From contig NMRA01000006.1 of assembly GCA_002633005.1 (NCBI GenBank), positions 1,382,117 to 1,446,116 of the forward strand: a DNA stretch of 64,000 bases, read 5' to 3'. Position numbers and translations under genes: made by a program. The DNA is from Phoronis australis. Taxonomy: Eukaryota; Phoronida; Phoronidae. The notes beneath the pieces were generated by a model. That model was not told where the DNA came from, ran no database searches, and worked only from the letters and a program-made list of their open reading frames with translations. This document shows, piece by piece, positions 35,801 to 50,800 of this stretch. The first letter of the stretch is position 1; each line of letters opens with the position of its first letter.

Positions 35801-38800
35801 ATGCAGTTATACAAAGTTGTAAATTGTAGTTTCACACGTGCCATCTTGTAACATGATACAGGCTCCTAGTCCTATAACCTCAGTTGTCTTACCTTGCACC
35901 TAGCTTGTACAGTTGCTCCCAAACCAAAGACGCAAGTTCCTTCTTTAGCTCTGCCATGAAGGGGGCCATGGAGCCCGAGATGTCGATCAAGAATGCACAC
36001 TGCTTGTGCACCACAGTGCCAAATACGCGCCGGCTCCCTGTGGTGACAGGGAAAAGAGTTGACATCACTAAGATAATGTGATTGAGCAAGCAAAACAGAA
36101 CTCAAAGGAGGTAAGGCCAAATATTCAGAAATTGTATCAAAACAAGAAATTGGATTAATCGTATTTTGAAGGTAACTATTAGTAAGTAAAATAACAAAAA
36201 GATCAAAAGTACTTTGGGACTACAAGATTTAATGCAAATTTTCATTTTGTGACTCGTTTGATTTACCTAACTATGACCAATCAGGAAGGAAGATTTTTTA
36301 AGTGAATTATGAAGTCAATGTAAATTGTGACAAAGGCAAGTACCCACTCTGCCTACATTTGCAAGTTGAAGTATTGCTTCCTAACTGAAGCTAGCACACT
36401 ACCAACTCATTCTCCACAGCCTAATTTAGCGACCCAGACAAAAATAAAATGCTAATTATCAACAGACAGTTAGCAAAAATTTCATATTTATGCAAAAGTT
36501 TCCACAGAAAAATCTAAATTTCCAACTTCTATAAGCTCTATTAAGGTACTTGTTGATTATGAATAATCGTTGTAAACAAAGTACAATCGTGTACACCATG
36601 TTGTATTACTGTTTCGTATGAATTGTAAATATTCATGCTGGAGTGAAATAAGAATAAACAATAACATTAAAAACTATCAACAGGCTTTTCACATTTAGCT
36701 TGCCCAAACCCAGACCATACCATTCAGTAGCCACTGTAGCCTCTTGAGGTATCTCTTGAGGACCCGACCAGCCTGCACCTCGTACTCCTTAAGTTCATGG
36801 GGCAAAAGTTGCAGGTGCTTGATGGTGCCCTTCACATTGATGGACGGGAAGATATCACAGTACCTGCGCACACAAGGACAGATGTTAGAATTACTGTCGT
36901 TGCAAACTTAATGAGATTTTCGTGACCTTTGAAGCACAAGATAACAAAGTATAAACAATCTAAAACGAGATAAAAAATAGTCCAGTAATTTTTCCATTTT
37001 GCAAACCCTAACTATAACTCAGCAAAAATATCAACACAGTGAAAATCCTGCTAGCAATAAAGTAGCATTTCCTCGATATTAATGATTTTTCTTTAGAAAT
37101 TCAAGAAACTCAATTCCACTTTTCTTCCATACTGTGTGCTATAAGTGAAGATTTACCGTAAGGTAAAACATATGGTATGCTGAGGCAGGTAGTTGATCAA
37201 CAGAGAATAGCAGTCACAAAGAAACAATACAACCATGTTGTTACCACGACAAAAACAGTACGGCCAACTGAATAACAGTAAGAAGACTGATACCAAAAGA
37301 GCTGTATCCTGTTCATTATAAACACCAGACTTACATAAATTTTTCCTAAGCATTAGCTATGTACAACTGAATAAAGGTTATGAAATGTCTCACTTGGCAG
37401 TCACGTTCTTGTGCAGGGTCTTGACCGGTTTCTCTACATGTTTACAGTCTGGTCCAGCCACAAGCTTAGTCAGGTCAAGTTTAAGTTTGTTGAGACCATA
37501 CAGTCTCAGCCACTGAAAGAGCGAGAGGAACGGATAAATCACTATCACTGAACATGAAATGTGATAGGATTGCAAGTCAGATAAAAAGAAATCGAACATG
37601 CAACCCCCACGGTAACAGTCTAATACTCTGCTGGCGGACATAGACACCCACTTGATAAATGACAGAGTATGTTAAGAGTATTCAACTGGTGAAGTCATCG
37701 GGATGATTCCAATGGATGTCTGGCAGGCAACGGCAAGAATTTGTTAGACAATCACAAATTTAAGCAAAACGGATCTTGCCAATATATGGCTCTGATCAAA
37801 GCAAATAAGTTCATCCAACAACCACAAAAGTGTTTTTTGGCCGAAAAAACTATTATGTTCCTTTAACCAAGAGAGAGCGAGTATGTGCGATGACAAACCA
37901 GTAACAGTTTAGTTACTACGTCACCAGATTTCAATGGGAAATGTTTGCAAATTGACATTAGAGACAGAAAACATGCCTCTGCTGAAACATCTCTCAAAAG
38001 AAACACTCACATCTTTTGAAGTTAGAATGTCTTCCTTTTCTGGCAGCAGTGGTGTGCGAATTTCCTTCCTGACAGATTTGGACCCAGGATACTTTCTGAA
38101 CACTGTGCCTGTAAATTACAAGTATCAAAAATCTGTCAACCTCTTCCTTTGAGCGAACTGAAGGAGGTGATTTCATGAAAGCTATTAATATGTAACTCAA
38201 GCATATCACACGCATTACTCATGGATTGCAGAATATGATTCGTAACAACTCATTACATGTAATCTATTACACATGCAGCAGACAAGCTGTTAAGGCTGTG
38301 CTCAGATAATCTGGACAGGATTACAATTGGTTTCAGCCACAATGGATACTAATTTCTGTTCAGTAGACAAAGTTTGACGACAGGCTCGTTAGTAGACCAC
38401 ACAAACTCGGTTACAGAGTTAGTTAAGTTGCACGTATTGACTTTTTATGTGAGAATCTTGACCCTTCGCATCTTAAAGTGCAGTGCTTTTGAGTTTTCAT
38501 CCACAAAACAAGGTAGTGATAAGATTCCTGAACAAACTTAATTCTGTCTTGAACAATGTAAGGTAAAGATGGATTGTTTTCAAGTTTCGGTAAAACAACA
38601 TCATAACATGTCCCTTTAGATTACTTAACAAATATTACACGCATGATTACAAGCTACAGAGATATTGCATTGAAACATAAACTTTAATAATATAAAATGC
38701 AAAACAACATACCAACATTATTTTTGTCATCTGTGTAGAATGTCTGTGTAGCTGTCTTCTTGTAAGTAGATTTGACTTTCTGCATTGGATTTTTAGCTGA

Positions 38801-41800
38801 TTTGGGTCTTTCAAAAACATCATATACCCGTGGTTTAGCATTGGCAATGATCTCTTCACGAGTCTTGGCACTAGATGGCCTCCAAGCTAATGTTTTTAGT
38901 TCCCCATTTTCGTCCTTATCTTTCGAAGATATTTCCTGGATATGTCAGTGAGTAATATTAGAAATGTAACATCATACTGATACTAAATGCTAAAGGCACT
39001 CTGCATTACCAAAAAGTCAGGATTAAATGTGATCATATTCTATCAGGACAAATTTCCAAAATTTCCATGTATTACAACAATTCTTTCTTTAGACCTTTTG
39101 CCCCATTTACAAGCAAAGTGAGTCCCTGATTTATGTATGCATTATACTGGAAGGGATATTTATCTAAAAATAAATGATAAGGAGTTTTCACCAGATAATA
39201 GATGAGTGTATTCACATGTCAAGCAAAAAATATCAAGCTCACCATTCTAGCAAGGGAAAGAGTTGTTTGTTTAGGTGGAGGTAACGCTTTAGGCAGTTTC
39301 CTGTCCGGAGATGGAAGTGCTTTGAGTTCTTCAAAGGAGTAGTTTAGCTACAAAGAAATCCAGAAAAATCAAATACAACACGCATGTTTATGAGTACTAA
39401 GTGTTTAAATCTGAATTCCTCCTTGCTGATCAGTTACATGGTAGCCATTAGTAGAACAGAATTTTTTTTACTTCAAATAACTTAAAGGTGAAATAAGCGT
39501 GAGACATAGTTTAAAAAAGAATCTTTGATCTCCAACCCAAACCTTTTGCAATCATGAAAACTAGTTATGTGTAAATCTTAAACCGGCGAGGAAATGTAGA
39601 TCACAAAAAATTTTAAGACAGTCTGGTCAGCACGCCACCTGTTGGCCACATCACGTGACCTAATGAAAAGATTTTTACCAGTTGCGGTAGAAATGTTTTC
39701 AAACTTATACTCATTAGGTCACGTGATGTGGCCAACAGGTGGCATGCTGACCAGATTTAATGTTTGCAAAACCTAAAATAGTTGTTCTATCCCCTCTCAA
39801 TCGACAATAAAGGAAGTGATAGTTGGTTCATGCAATCCAATCAAAAGGCTCATGTCAGATCTGATAACATCAGATAACACTATGCAATATCCAGAACACA
39901 GTAGCCCAGTAGACATAGCCAGCTCCAACTAAAATGGCTCGTTGTGAATGAATTGCCCCAGCCTTTCCAGCAGCCTATCCACGGCTTACTGCACACAAAA
40001 CAAAGGCTTCACTGACCTGCTCTTTTTTGTACTTTTTCTTCACCGTTCCCACCAACATGGCGCACTTCTGGGAGAAATTTACAGCCTTGTCTATCTCCAG
40101 TGATACTGCTTTCACGTCATCACTTTCGATGACACCTTTGGAACAAAAACGGAACTACGATAACGTCAAAACTACACGTTTCATGTGGCATGACACACTT
40201 TTGATACTTGCTATTAAGAAAAAATCAAAGTGTATATTATTTACATCATACATGCTTCGAGATCTCGCACCTTTTTGTCAAATCATTTCCAATTTTGTTT
40301 TTTTTTTGTGAATTCAATAATATCACTTCTCAGATGCAATAAGTCGAGTATATAAATTCACAAAAAAAATAAAAGTGGAAAAGATTTGACAAAAAGGGTA
40401 TGATGTAATTATGCCAATAGGCATAAGGACTAATTTCATAATCTTCTCAAAAAAACAAAGACCCCACCTGTTTCCCTGAACCAGTGGAATCGTCCGTGCG
40501 AGCAGTGAGCCAGCGTGCGTAAACAGTTGGCTGTTGTCGTGATGTTAGCATATCGTCCAGGAATCGCTCCTTCACAGTCGTAGTCGTCAACATTGAACAG
40601 TACCGTGTGCAGCTTGAGATTCCTGCCAGCCACGGACTCCTCCACGAATGCGATGGTGACCTCTTCTGGCTGATCGGGAATGCCACTCGTGAATAAGTAA
40701 AGACCTTCCACGTCTGAAACATTTAGAGCACTTATCCTATAGAAACACTATGTGCATTGGACCTCTATTCAGTTTTGTTATTATGCAATTGGCAATTACA
40801 TGCAATTACATGCAATAAGATGGATGGTTTTAGTGAAGAGCATCCCTGTGCAGGGGAACAGATTTGTATTCTTTCTATTATCAGATAACAAAAAAGACCT
40901 TGTCTCAATCCGTACCACATAATCTATGTCAGGACTTAACGTAACAAGTGCAATGAGAAAAGCGTACTCTCAAAGACACGATCAGTTATCTCAAAGTCAT
41001 TTTAGACTTCATGTGCTGTATCAATTCTATCCTTATTATTTTGAAATGAGAAAACAGCTTAGTTACCAGCAGGCATTTTGGCTGGCATTTAAGTCAATGT
41101 TGCAATCCTGAACCAGTTTCCACATCGGAAGTTAAAAGGACTGGCTCAACACACAATTACAGGAACTCTCAGCACCATCAACATAGGAACACATTTTGCA
41201 GAACTTCAAATGTGAAGAAAACCTAATTTACAGCTGTACGAATAGGTAACAAATATCAGCAATACTTAGCCATATCAAAGTGTGATCTAAGCAACACAAC
41301 AGGTTCGTTTACGGAGAAAACAACTCATAGCAAATTTAAAGAAGTATAATTTAGTAGTAACACTACAGTTCATGAATTTGATCTGGATTTTGATGAGATC
41401 TGTTTTCTACTGCTGTCTTGCACGTACTTATGTTGTGTTTAGCCTCTTCATCATTCTGAACAGCTGCCCTGATGGCTCCCAGAAAGTTCCTACTACCGCT
41501 ACACTGCATGTCAAGGACAAACCTGGAAAACAAAGAATGTGATTTTAAAAGAAGTTTGTAACAATTGACACGAAATGCGTTCTTCCTAAAAACAACCAAT
41601 GTTTGATGGTACATTTTTTCGTTATATGCCAATTGAAAATAAAATTTTAGTTAAAAAGTGCTAATTTGTGATAAAAGATTAATGACACAATTAACATTTT
41701 GGTTCAGTCAGTAGGCATGACAACCATAATATCATTGTGAATTTTCACTTATAATTTGACCTATATTCCATATTCTGAAACCACACATACTACTTTCTTC

Positions 41801-44800
41801 CATCCTACAACTTTGTGGATGGTCTTGACTAAAAATGACATTCTCAAGAAAGGACAAAACATTGAATTTCAAGCCTTGTGAGACAATAATTAAAATGGAC
41901 GTCAAAGACATTTAGACCCATAGAACGAACAAAACAAATTAATACACAAAAGGCATTGATGAGCTAATCAATACAATTACAGAATTCTACAGTAAGATGC
42001 ATGCATGCAAAACTAATTATGACAGTATGACTTAATATTAGATGTGCTGAATAATAAATAAATGCCAACTCTTACCTCCAGGCACTCTGTAAATTCTCCT
42101 CTGTTGGTTTCATCATTGTCGGCTTCCACTTTTGTACAGAGCTACCGAAGCTGAGAAACAACACAGGAGAAACTTGGGTAAAATAGACTGTATACAGACA
42201 GAGTATTGTAAATGTTTACGCTTACTACCTGAAGGTGTCACTAGAGGGGATTAGTGTTTATTTCAACTCCGACAAAACTGACTTCTGTTGCAAGTAACCT
42301 ATCAAGGGGCTGATTAATAATTCTGATATCTGAATGATGAGGTGAAGTAAGTATTTCACAGGATATTTCAACTCCAAGACAAGACTTCTGTTTTATGTAA
42401 TTCTGATTTCTGAAGTGTGAGGTGATGAAAATATTTCACAAGGTATGTCAATTCCTAGTCCATAGAAGGTTACTTCCGACAGGTGGATGGTGCGGTAATT
42501 TTCCACTAATTGCACTCATGAATAATTGTCAAAATTGTCATTTTTTAAATTTTCAAATGCCCATTACTTTGCTACAAATAACAAAAACTTTACCAAAGGT
42601 TGTTGTATAGCACCTATACAGTACAAACCATACAGTAATAGGCTAAATTTACCTTTTAAATTGATTGTCTATTTTTTAGGAGACAATTGACAATTGAGAA
42701 CAGAATTTCACTTATCGGCCACATCGTGTGCTAAATAAATGAGGAATTACCCTCCTGATTTATACAAGAGAGTCATTGAAATAATGCAGACAATAATATG
42801 AACAAGGAGCAGAACATTATTAATAGCCTTCCACTCAACTCACCAGATGATGTTGAAGTACTCCTTGTTCAACATTTGTTGTTCCAGCAACAATCTCAGG
42901 GAGTGTTGAATGTGCACCAGGTAGTTGGTGTTGCATATTGACGTGTCCACCAGGATGACAACACTACAACAGAGGAGGCATGGAACTTTACTAATATAAC
43001 TAAGGAGATTTTTATTAATGAAAAGAACCAACTTAGGATAATCTTTTCTTACAAAACTAGGGGAATTTTTGTTACTTGAAAAAAGGACAAAAACACGAAC
43101 TTCAGCAACAAAACTAAGGGAATTCTTTAATTGTGAAAAAGGATTAAACATGAGCCTTAAAGTAACAAAACTAGGGAAATTATTTACTCTAACTTGAAAA
43201 CAAATCAGGGTTGTGTGTGCAAAATAGGTGGCGAATTAAAGTAAGAGATCTTGCAAGCATACATTGTCAACTTACTTTTTCTCCACAATCGTGCCAAATA
43301 TCCGACGACTAGCGCTGGACAACCAGGCTATTCTCTGTTCATACAATTCAACAGTAGAAGCCAAGTGTTTCTGATACTCAAACATGTGACTCATATCCAC
43401 GTGGACATTTCTGATGGAGCCATCATGCCACTTGAACTGAGCCATGGCTTTCTGAAAGTTGAAGTATATTACACACATCATTGAAATTCGATGCCATTAT
43501 TAAAATTATACTTAAAAATAATTCTGCCATAATTTGAAAGAATAACTGTTACAGCATTATGGCTTTATGCACATTGAAGTATTATGATGAAAATCCAACC
43601 TCAGGTATTTCCGAAACAAATGAACACGTCACATACTTTTCATTATCTAGTAAATCTTAAACTGGCGTGGAAATATGACTGAGGACAGAAATCTTTTCGG
43701 ACTTATATTCATTAGGTCACGTGGGGTGGCCAATAGGTGGCATGCAGAACAGGCTTAAAAATGTTTATGAACTGACCATCATCATTCTTCAATATCACAT
43801 TTTGAACAACAATGAATAAATTATTAATCCTTAATAATATATTTTATTGTAACAAATACAATATAATTATGCACAAGTCAATGATGACTTTTACAAAAAG
43901 GTACTACATACTAAGATAACCAAATATGCCATTGTTTTACACATCAATTTGTTGTGTTTGCATCTGTCCATAACCGCTCCATCTCCACGTTTTCAAATAA
44001 ATAGACTCACCCCGTACACTTGAGATTGCACCGTGCGCCTGATGACAGGTATGAACTCCTCTTTGTATGTGTACGCATTAGGAGCCAACACCTGATATAG
44101 ATCCAAATGTTTGGCTTTCAGGCCGTTGCTAAGCAACCAGTCAGCTGAGGACTTGGGCTGAAACTTGGGTTCTTCTATCTGCAGTGGGTTTAAGTGCCCC
44201 GGGGGTCGGGGCAGAAATCTGGAGGTGGGTAACTTTGCCACCTCTTCAACAATCTGAAATTACAATTTAATGATTAGAACTTACAATATATGGCATTTGG
44301 ATAGCTTTGTCACTACTGAGACTCTGTAAGAAATTTATTTATAAAGAGCAAAATACGGGTACCAAGCTTTGTAACATTGCTTATAATTCCAGAACTGTTA
44401 ACTGAATATTCAAAAAATTTATACGGACTGTTAAAGAACACAAAATAGGTAGAAATTCATAACCACTGTAGAAAAAGTGGTTATGAATTTTCGTTCAGCA
44501 ACCACGTCAACATCATGATATTATATTTATTGTCCCACTATATTTGATTTGTTATTACGCGTTTGTAGCAGCTGTTATACATTATATTTATATCTTGCAA
44601 AAAACTTGGAGAGAAATAAAACAAATTTGTTCAGAACAAGAAATTTTTGAAAGTGAACATAACATTATTGACTGTCTGTTTTAGAGCTTCAGGTACAGAC
44701 TAGCATGTGTAAACATTTTAAGCTACATAACTGTAAACGATGATTTCAAAAGTCAATTAACATAATTACAGGGTGCAGAAACAATAAGCGAGTGGACCTC

Positions 44801-47800
44801 TTGCACAGCACTAAGACACGAGGAAAGAAAAATACAGACAAGTCAAGTTTATCAATGTACACAAAGGAGATTTCCGTGCCACATTTGTGACTTTAAGGCA
44901 AAAATGCATCCATAAGCATTCATCCAATCCTTTCCTAGGGTTCAAAGCAAGACAACTCAACAAGAGGTGCATTTCGACTGAGAATCCCTATAATTAGAAA
45001 ATGACATCATATACATAAAGCAGTTCTAATATGGTGGAATTGGTTCTTGCCAACCACGTCTATACCCAATATCTATGTCTAAAACAAACTCACTTCGTTT
45101 TCAATGCTAACAAGGGCAGTACCCATCAGACCCTGTCTCATCTCCTTGATGCGATTGATGACGTCCTGCGCCTTTTTGATCTCCTTCAGTAGAGAGCTGA
45201 TGTCCGTTCCAGAGTAGATCTGATCCTCACTGGCGGATGAATAACACTGGTATCGACCCTCTGAGGTCTCCGCCAGATTCCTCAGTGTGATCTGGTGAAG
45301 GAAAAAGTTGTACACATATTTTTCTTTTCAGCACTAACATTAAAATAAAAAACTATTGTCTTCATGGTTCGATAATTTATTTACACCAAAATTGCAACAT
45401 CTCTGTCATAACTCTTTTGCAAATTTGAGAATGTCAGTGACAGTTTTGAAGTATAATGCAATCATATGGAAACTGGATTTGCAAGTATTGATTAAATTCT
45501 GGAGTTAACTAGGCTAAAAAGACATGATTGGTTCTAGTCTACGGTCTTTTGAAAATCAAATCAGTGGTGAGGTATTTTTTAGTGGCTTACCGATATGGGC
45601 AAAGACAATGTCGAAGTTTTTGCTTGACGCTTGCAAAATTATGGTGCTCCAAACCTTGTTTACCCTTACTTATATGTTTTTGAGCAGATTTTCAAAAACA
45701 CGAGAATGAAATTGACAGCACAAGTCAGTATAGCAACCATTACCAAGTTTGTTTTTTTTTGACCTTACTTGATCTCTGTTCTGTCAAGACACTTGACCTG
45801 CCACAAGTGTCAATAAATTTTTGTATATGGTAATTTCAATTACTATTTAATACACTATCATTTTTAAATCATTAAAAATAAGATTTTTAATTGTTGTGCT
45901 ATAAAAAATAACAAGTGAAACATGAAAACATAATATTAGGTAAGATATTTCAAACTAATATATTTTAATGTGAAGGAACTCACGTTAGTCAGGTGATTGC
46001 TGCAGTCATATGCCACGGTGTGTAGAGGCATTTCTTTGCCTACACCCATCTGGTGAACATAGTCACATAGAATATCAGAACTCTGGTCAGGCCTGAAAGG
46101 AAAGTAGTTGTCTCAATTATTCATACTTGCAAGACAGATGATATCCTGCTAGATACTCATTTATTCATTAACACACTGCTCAGTATCAGATATTACAATG
46201 CATCACTTTCACATGACCTTCAATAAGGCTAACACAACTGAATTGTCAGTATTAATTACGGTAAACACACTATGCATATTATAAGCACTAATGAAATAAA
46301 TTCAAAGTTCAAAAGAAACTGCCCAATATCAAACATTCATGGAGATGATATCCCATTTTGGATTTGCACACTACCCAGTATCAGAAATAAAGAGATAACA
46401 ACCCCGCAAGTATTTTCACACAGTTGAGTATCACGCACTCACAGATGACACTCCAAAGTGTACTTACACACTGCCCAGTATCAGACATATAGAGTTGATA
46501 TCCTTCAGTTTCATAACATGCTTCATTCCCTTCAACAGGTTACAGCCTCCACCTGCCTGTAGACCCATTACAAAACCCTTGGCTTCCTCCACACTGCAAT
46601 AAAATAGCACCACCATCATGTAGTTACCATGGACACAGTATATAGTTACCATGGACACAGTATACAGTTACCATGGACACAAACAAGGCACTAACAGAAT
46701 GTCTGATTTAGGTGATTAGCATTTACTTTACATTTGCAAACACACCTTTAAAAAAAAATTAAAAACTCAAACCATTATGCAATTTTTCAAGTCCTGCATC
46801 CGTGTTTCTAAGACAAAAACTGAGGCATTGAGCAATAACAAATACCCAAAAAGGTCAGTTACTGTACAGCAGTTGCTCCAACACACTGCCTCTCAATACA
46901 ATGCTTACAACACAAAACCTACTCACGTTCTCACATTGACCTCTCGGACTGCGTTCCACAGTGACTTTGTGTCGGTGCCAAATGACATCAAGTATAATTT
47001 TTTCTTCTGTGACAACTGCTCGTCAATGAGGTGCTAAAAGAATTGCCAAAATTATTCAGTTAATGGTCACGACATAGTAGACTAGCACTGCACCTAGTAA
47101 AAGCATTTATAGTTTTACATAGTAGACTAGCACTGCACCTAGTAAAAGCATTTATATTTTTACATAGTAGACTAGCACTGCACCTAATAAAAAATATTCA
47201 CGTTTTACATCTTTTTCAAGATCTTCTACATCGACGTCTGGAAAATCAAGAGTGAATGCCTAAAAAAGTGGTTTCCTGTATCATTTGCACGCCTAATGAT
47301 ACACAGCATTCGGTGTAGTAACTCGCTTACTCATACACTGCGTTCTTGCCGTTCCACAGAAAATCTGAAAACTCTGACAACCTATCACTCATTGACAAAG
47401 AATTGTAAAGTGCAGTTTGAAAGATATGAAACAGCAAGAATGCCATCTCTGAAAAACCGAATCACTTTTCCAAGGGTCCACCAGAGACTACGAATAAACT
47501 TTTTTATCAACCACTGGGCTGTAAACTGCATAAACTTACTTACCAACAAAGACTCCTGGAATGCTGACAGCCTCCCAAATCCACAGTTGGCATCAGAGGA
47601 GTCAATACACACAGCAACCTTTGTTCCCTTCACTAAGCCAAATACCTGCATGAAAATGTGAAAATGTGAAAATCAACAGGATAAGGCTATAATTCATTAA
47701 AACAGATCTGTACTCCTTATTGATTGAGATGTTCAACGTTACCATGAATGCAGGCAATGTTTAATAAGTCCTAACTTAACAGAAAATGTATAATTAATAA

Positions 47801-50800
47801 AATTGTGATGGGTAAGTCATAATGCTATTAAAAAATTAAGCCATATATGGCAAAGAAACCATGACGACCTGCCCTCTATGATTAGGGATTGTGATTTGCC
47901 TTTGAAAATTTTGAACGCGCAAGTCCTCATGCTAAATATTGACGACCTTTGTAATGCAAGTGACGCACACAAAATCAAATCACAAATCAAGTTACTTACC
48001 CTTTTACTTCCATTTAATAACCACTTTATCCTTTTGGTGAACATTTCAATACACCTGCAATTTCATACCAAGATCAAGTTACAACTTGCACAACAAGAAA
48101 AAGCAACACTCACAAAACACAAGAAGACTGTGTGCTGGTTGTAGCTAAGACGATCATTGGCATGTTATTGTTAAATTAATGCAAAGCAGCATTTCTACAT
48201 CAGCAAACACAGAACTACAGAGATGTCAACTTGCATGAAGTCCAAATTTTAAGCCACAAACAACTAATAAACTGTGTGCCAATATGAAGACAAGACACAT
48301 CTAAGAAATGAATGGATTCACGACCTCCATCAAAATGGACCCCTGATCAATAATGAACAAAGATTTGACCAGATAATACAATGAGACAGCCAAACATTGC
48401 ATGACGCTCGGTGTGGAGCGGCCAAAAAGTCTGAGATTGCTTTGAGCAAAGAATTTCAAGAAGAAGGGTTCTAAATTAATGCAACTACACAATGAAAACT
48501 GTTACCTGTTCAACAAAAATCAATGACATGTAGAAAACGTCAAATTAATGAATATCGATAAATGAAAACTCAATCTCCCCTAACAAGTAGTAGTACGCTA
48601 TAGGGTTGTATACTCACATGTGACATTTGTATTCAAATTCGTTAATAGTGGCAGCATCAAAATGCAATTGTTGCCGAACTTGCCCGTCCTTATGCACGGG
48701 TCTGTAAAATGAGAAATCAAATATCATCTATGAACACAGTCTAGGAGGTACCACTAGGACTGGTGCCTTTTAATTTTGATCAGCTCAAAGTTGTGTTGAT
48801 TTTCATCAACAGGGCACAAAACATGTGAGGAGGCGTCACCGAACTGTATATTCTACACAAAGAGCCTTTTTGCAAGGTAACAGATTTGCCACACCCCCCC
48901 CCCTCCCCCCAGTAAAAATTCAAACAGAACATATCCAACATTTCACAATTTCACATGAATGCGAATTTTACAAATAAATAGCATTAGTATGGGAGTATTT
49001 TATACAATTTTAATCTGTTTACATCTCGCTACTTAATAGCTCATTGCTTTTAACATATAAATACACTTCCGTGTCCAAAGTTCCATTAGACCAACAAGAA
49101 CAATAATAAACTTCAAATACCAAAACTATGGGTACTACTTACTTGCCCACCCTTCCTTTTGCGACTAGATCCTTTAAGGTCAGTTTCATCTCATCCATAC
49201 TGTGATTCTGCAGCCATTCCTCTGATGTCTGCGCCTCAGCATCGGCCGCGTCCACCCCGCGAGCTCGCTGCAATGTGGACATACCTTCTTTATAACAGTC
49301 AATAAACAAATGGCGTGGACACGCCTGAAGTTTTTCTGAACACACCTGGTTTATGTGGACACGCCTTTTTTGCAATAGAGGTGTGTTCCGTAAGCGCAAG
49401 AAAATGATTGTGAGAAAAGCTAGTGTAATAATGCACTTTTATTTGTCGGTATAATGCACAGGGATATCTCGCAAAGACGTGCATGATCTTGCGTTTTTGA
49501 GAGTTTTTTACCCATATGGAACATAGCTCGCAGCCCAAATAATGAACCAACGGTGAGGACAACATTACATTAAGTGTGTATGCCTAGCTTACTTTATTGT
49601 GATACACTTACTTAGCGTCAACTGGAAATTAAGGCCTACTTTAGCAATAAAACAAAAAGTGAGGACAACTTTAACTCACGTGGACACATCTCACTTAACA
49701 ATAAGACATAGACAGTGATGAATGAGATGATATATTCCCAGCCAGTGGACAAGGGCCAGATACAAAACTTGAGATAGCTATGGTGTTAACATAACACTTC
49801 AACACATTGTCCTTCATATCCATTCACACATGTATGTCTAGTGTGTAACACTTCTATTGTTCATGAGACAACGTGTCCACTGAACCAGTACATTTGATGA
49901 AATCAAGACCTTCTGTACCACCTTGTGAATACTTAGGCATGAGAACCTTTTGTCAGAAATGTTGTTACCCAAACAAAATAAATGTAACAACAGTAAAACT
50001 TGCACTGGTCAGACATGCATAAGTCCAAAGTTCAGTGGTATACAACTGTTCTGGTTTAAGTAATCTGGTCTTCAGATAAGTTGATGAAATCTCTCAGTCC
50101 GGGTGAATCCCATTTATGCGAGTATTTCTGCATACAAAAATCTTGGGCATTTCATAATTAACACAGACAACAAATTCAAACGAGAGCGCTCGGAGGAGCG
50201 ACACTTGGCGGAACTAATCGAAAAGACGACGATGAGGGAGACGACGACAATCAAGACGATCACGGCGGCAATTATGAATAAGACGATAACACGATAACAT
50301 TCATGTGACTAGCGAAGAAATCAAATAGAGAGCAGACAATCAACTACAATAAAGAAAGAGCAGACAATTAACTACAATAAAAGATAGCGCAACATGACGG
50401 ACGAGCCATGCTTTGTTCCCGCAATCCAAAATAGGTGGCACTATGTGACAGTCTGCAGAGCAAAGTTATGTTTACAATAGTATTTCGCCTGGAATTCCAG
50501 TCTACAGTACGACAGTGCTACCTGGGTCAGTCGGGGTCAAAACTCTCTGTTAACTTGTGCAGACATAAACAAAACAAAGTGAACTGAAAGCCAGCCAGCT
50601 GAGTGCATACGTGACCGAAGGACCAACGGTATCCGAAAATCTCGAATAATTCAAAAAGTAGACGTCGTAGCGCAAAATGGAAATTATCATCTGAAAGCCC
50701 GTTCAAAACTCTATCTAAAATGGTAGTTTGGCAAACACGATAACGTTCATGTGACTAGCGACGAAATCAAATAGAGAGCATACAATCAACTACAATAAAG

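Larger units (their letters stand above)
45734..50181. repeat. 4.4-kb duplicated block of VWA3A (exons 4-10), copy A
   Basis: Matches 50,910-55,212 in order and orientation, including seven exons. The copies share intron landmarks but differ by substitutions, indels and minisatellite unit number (3 against 2 at 46.6 kb; 3 against 1 at 47.1 kb). Confidence 0.95.
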
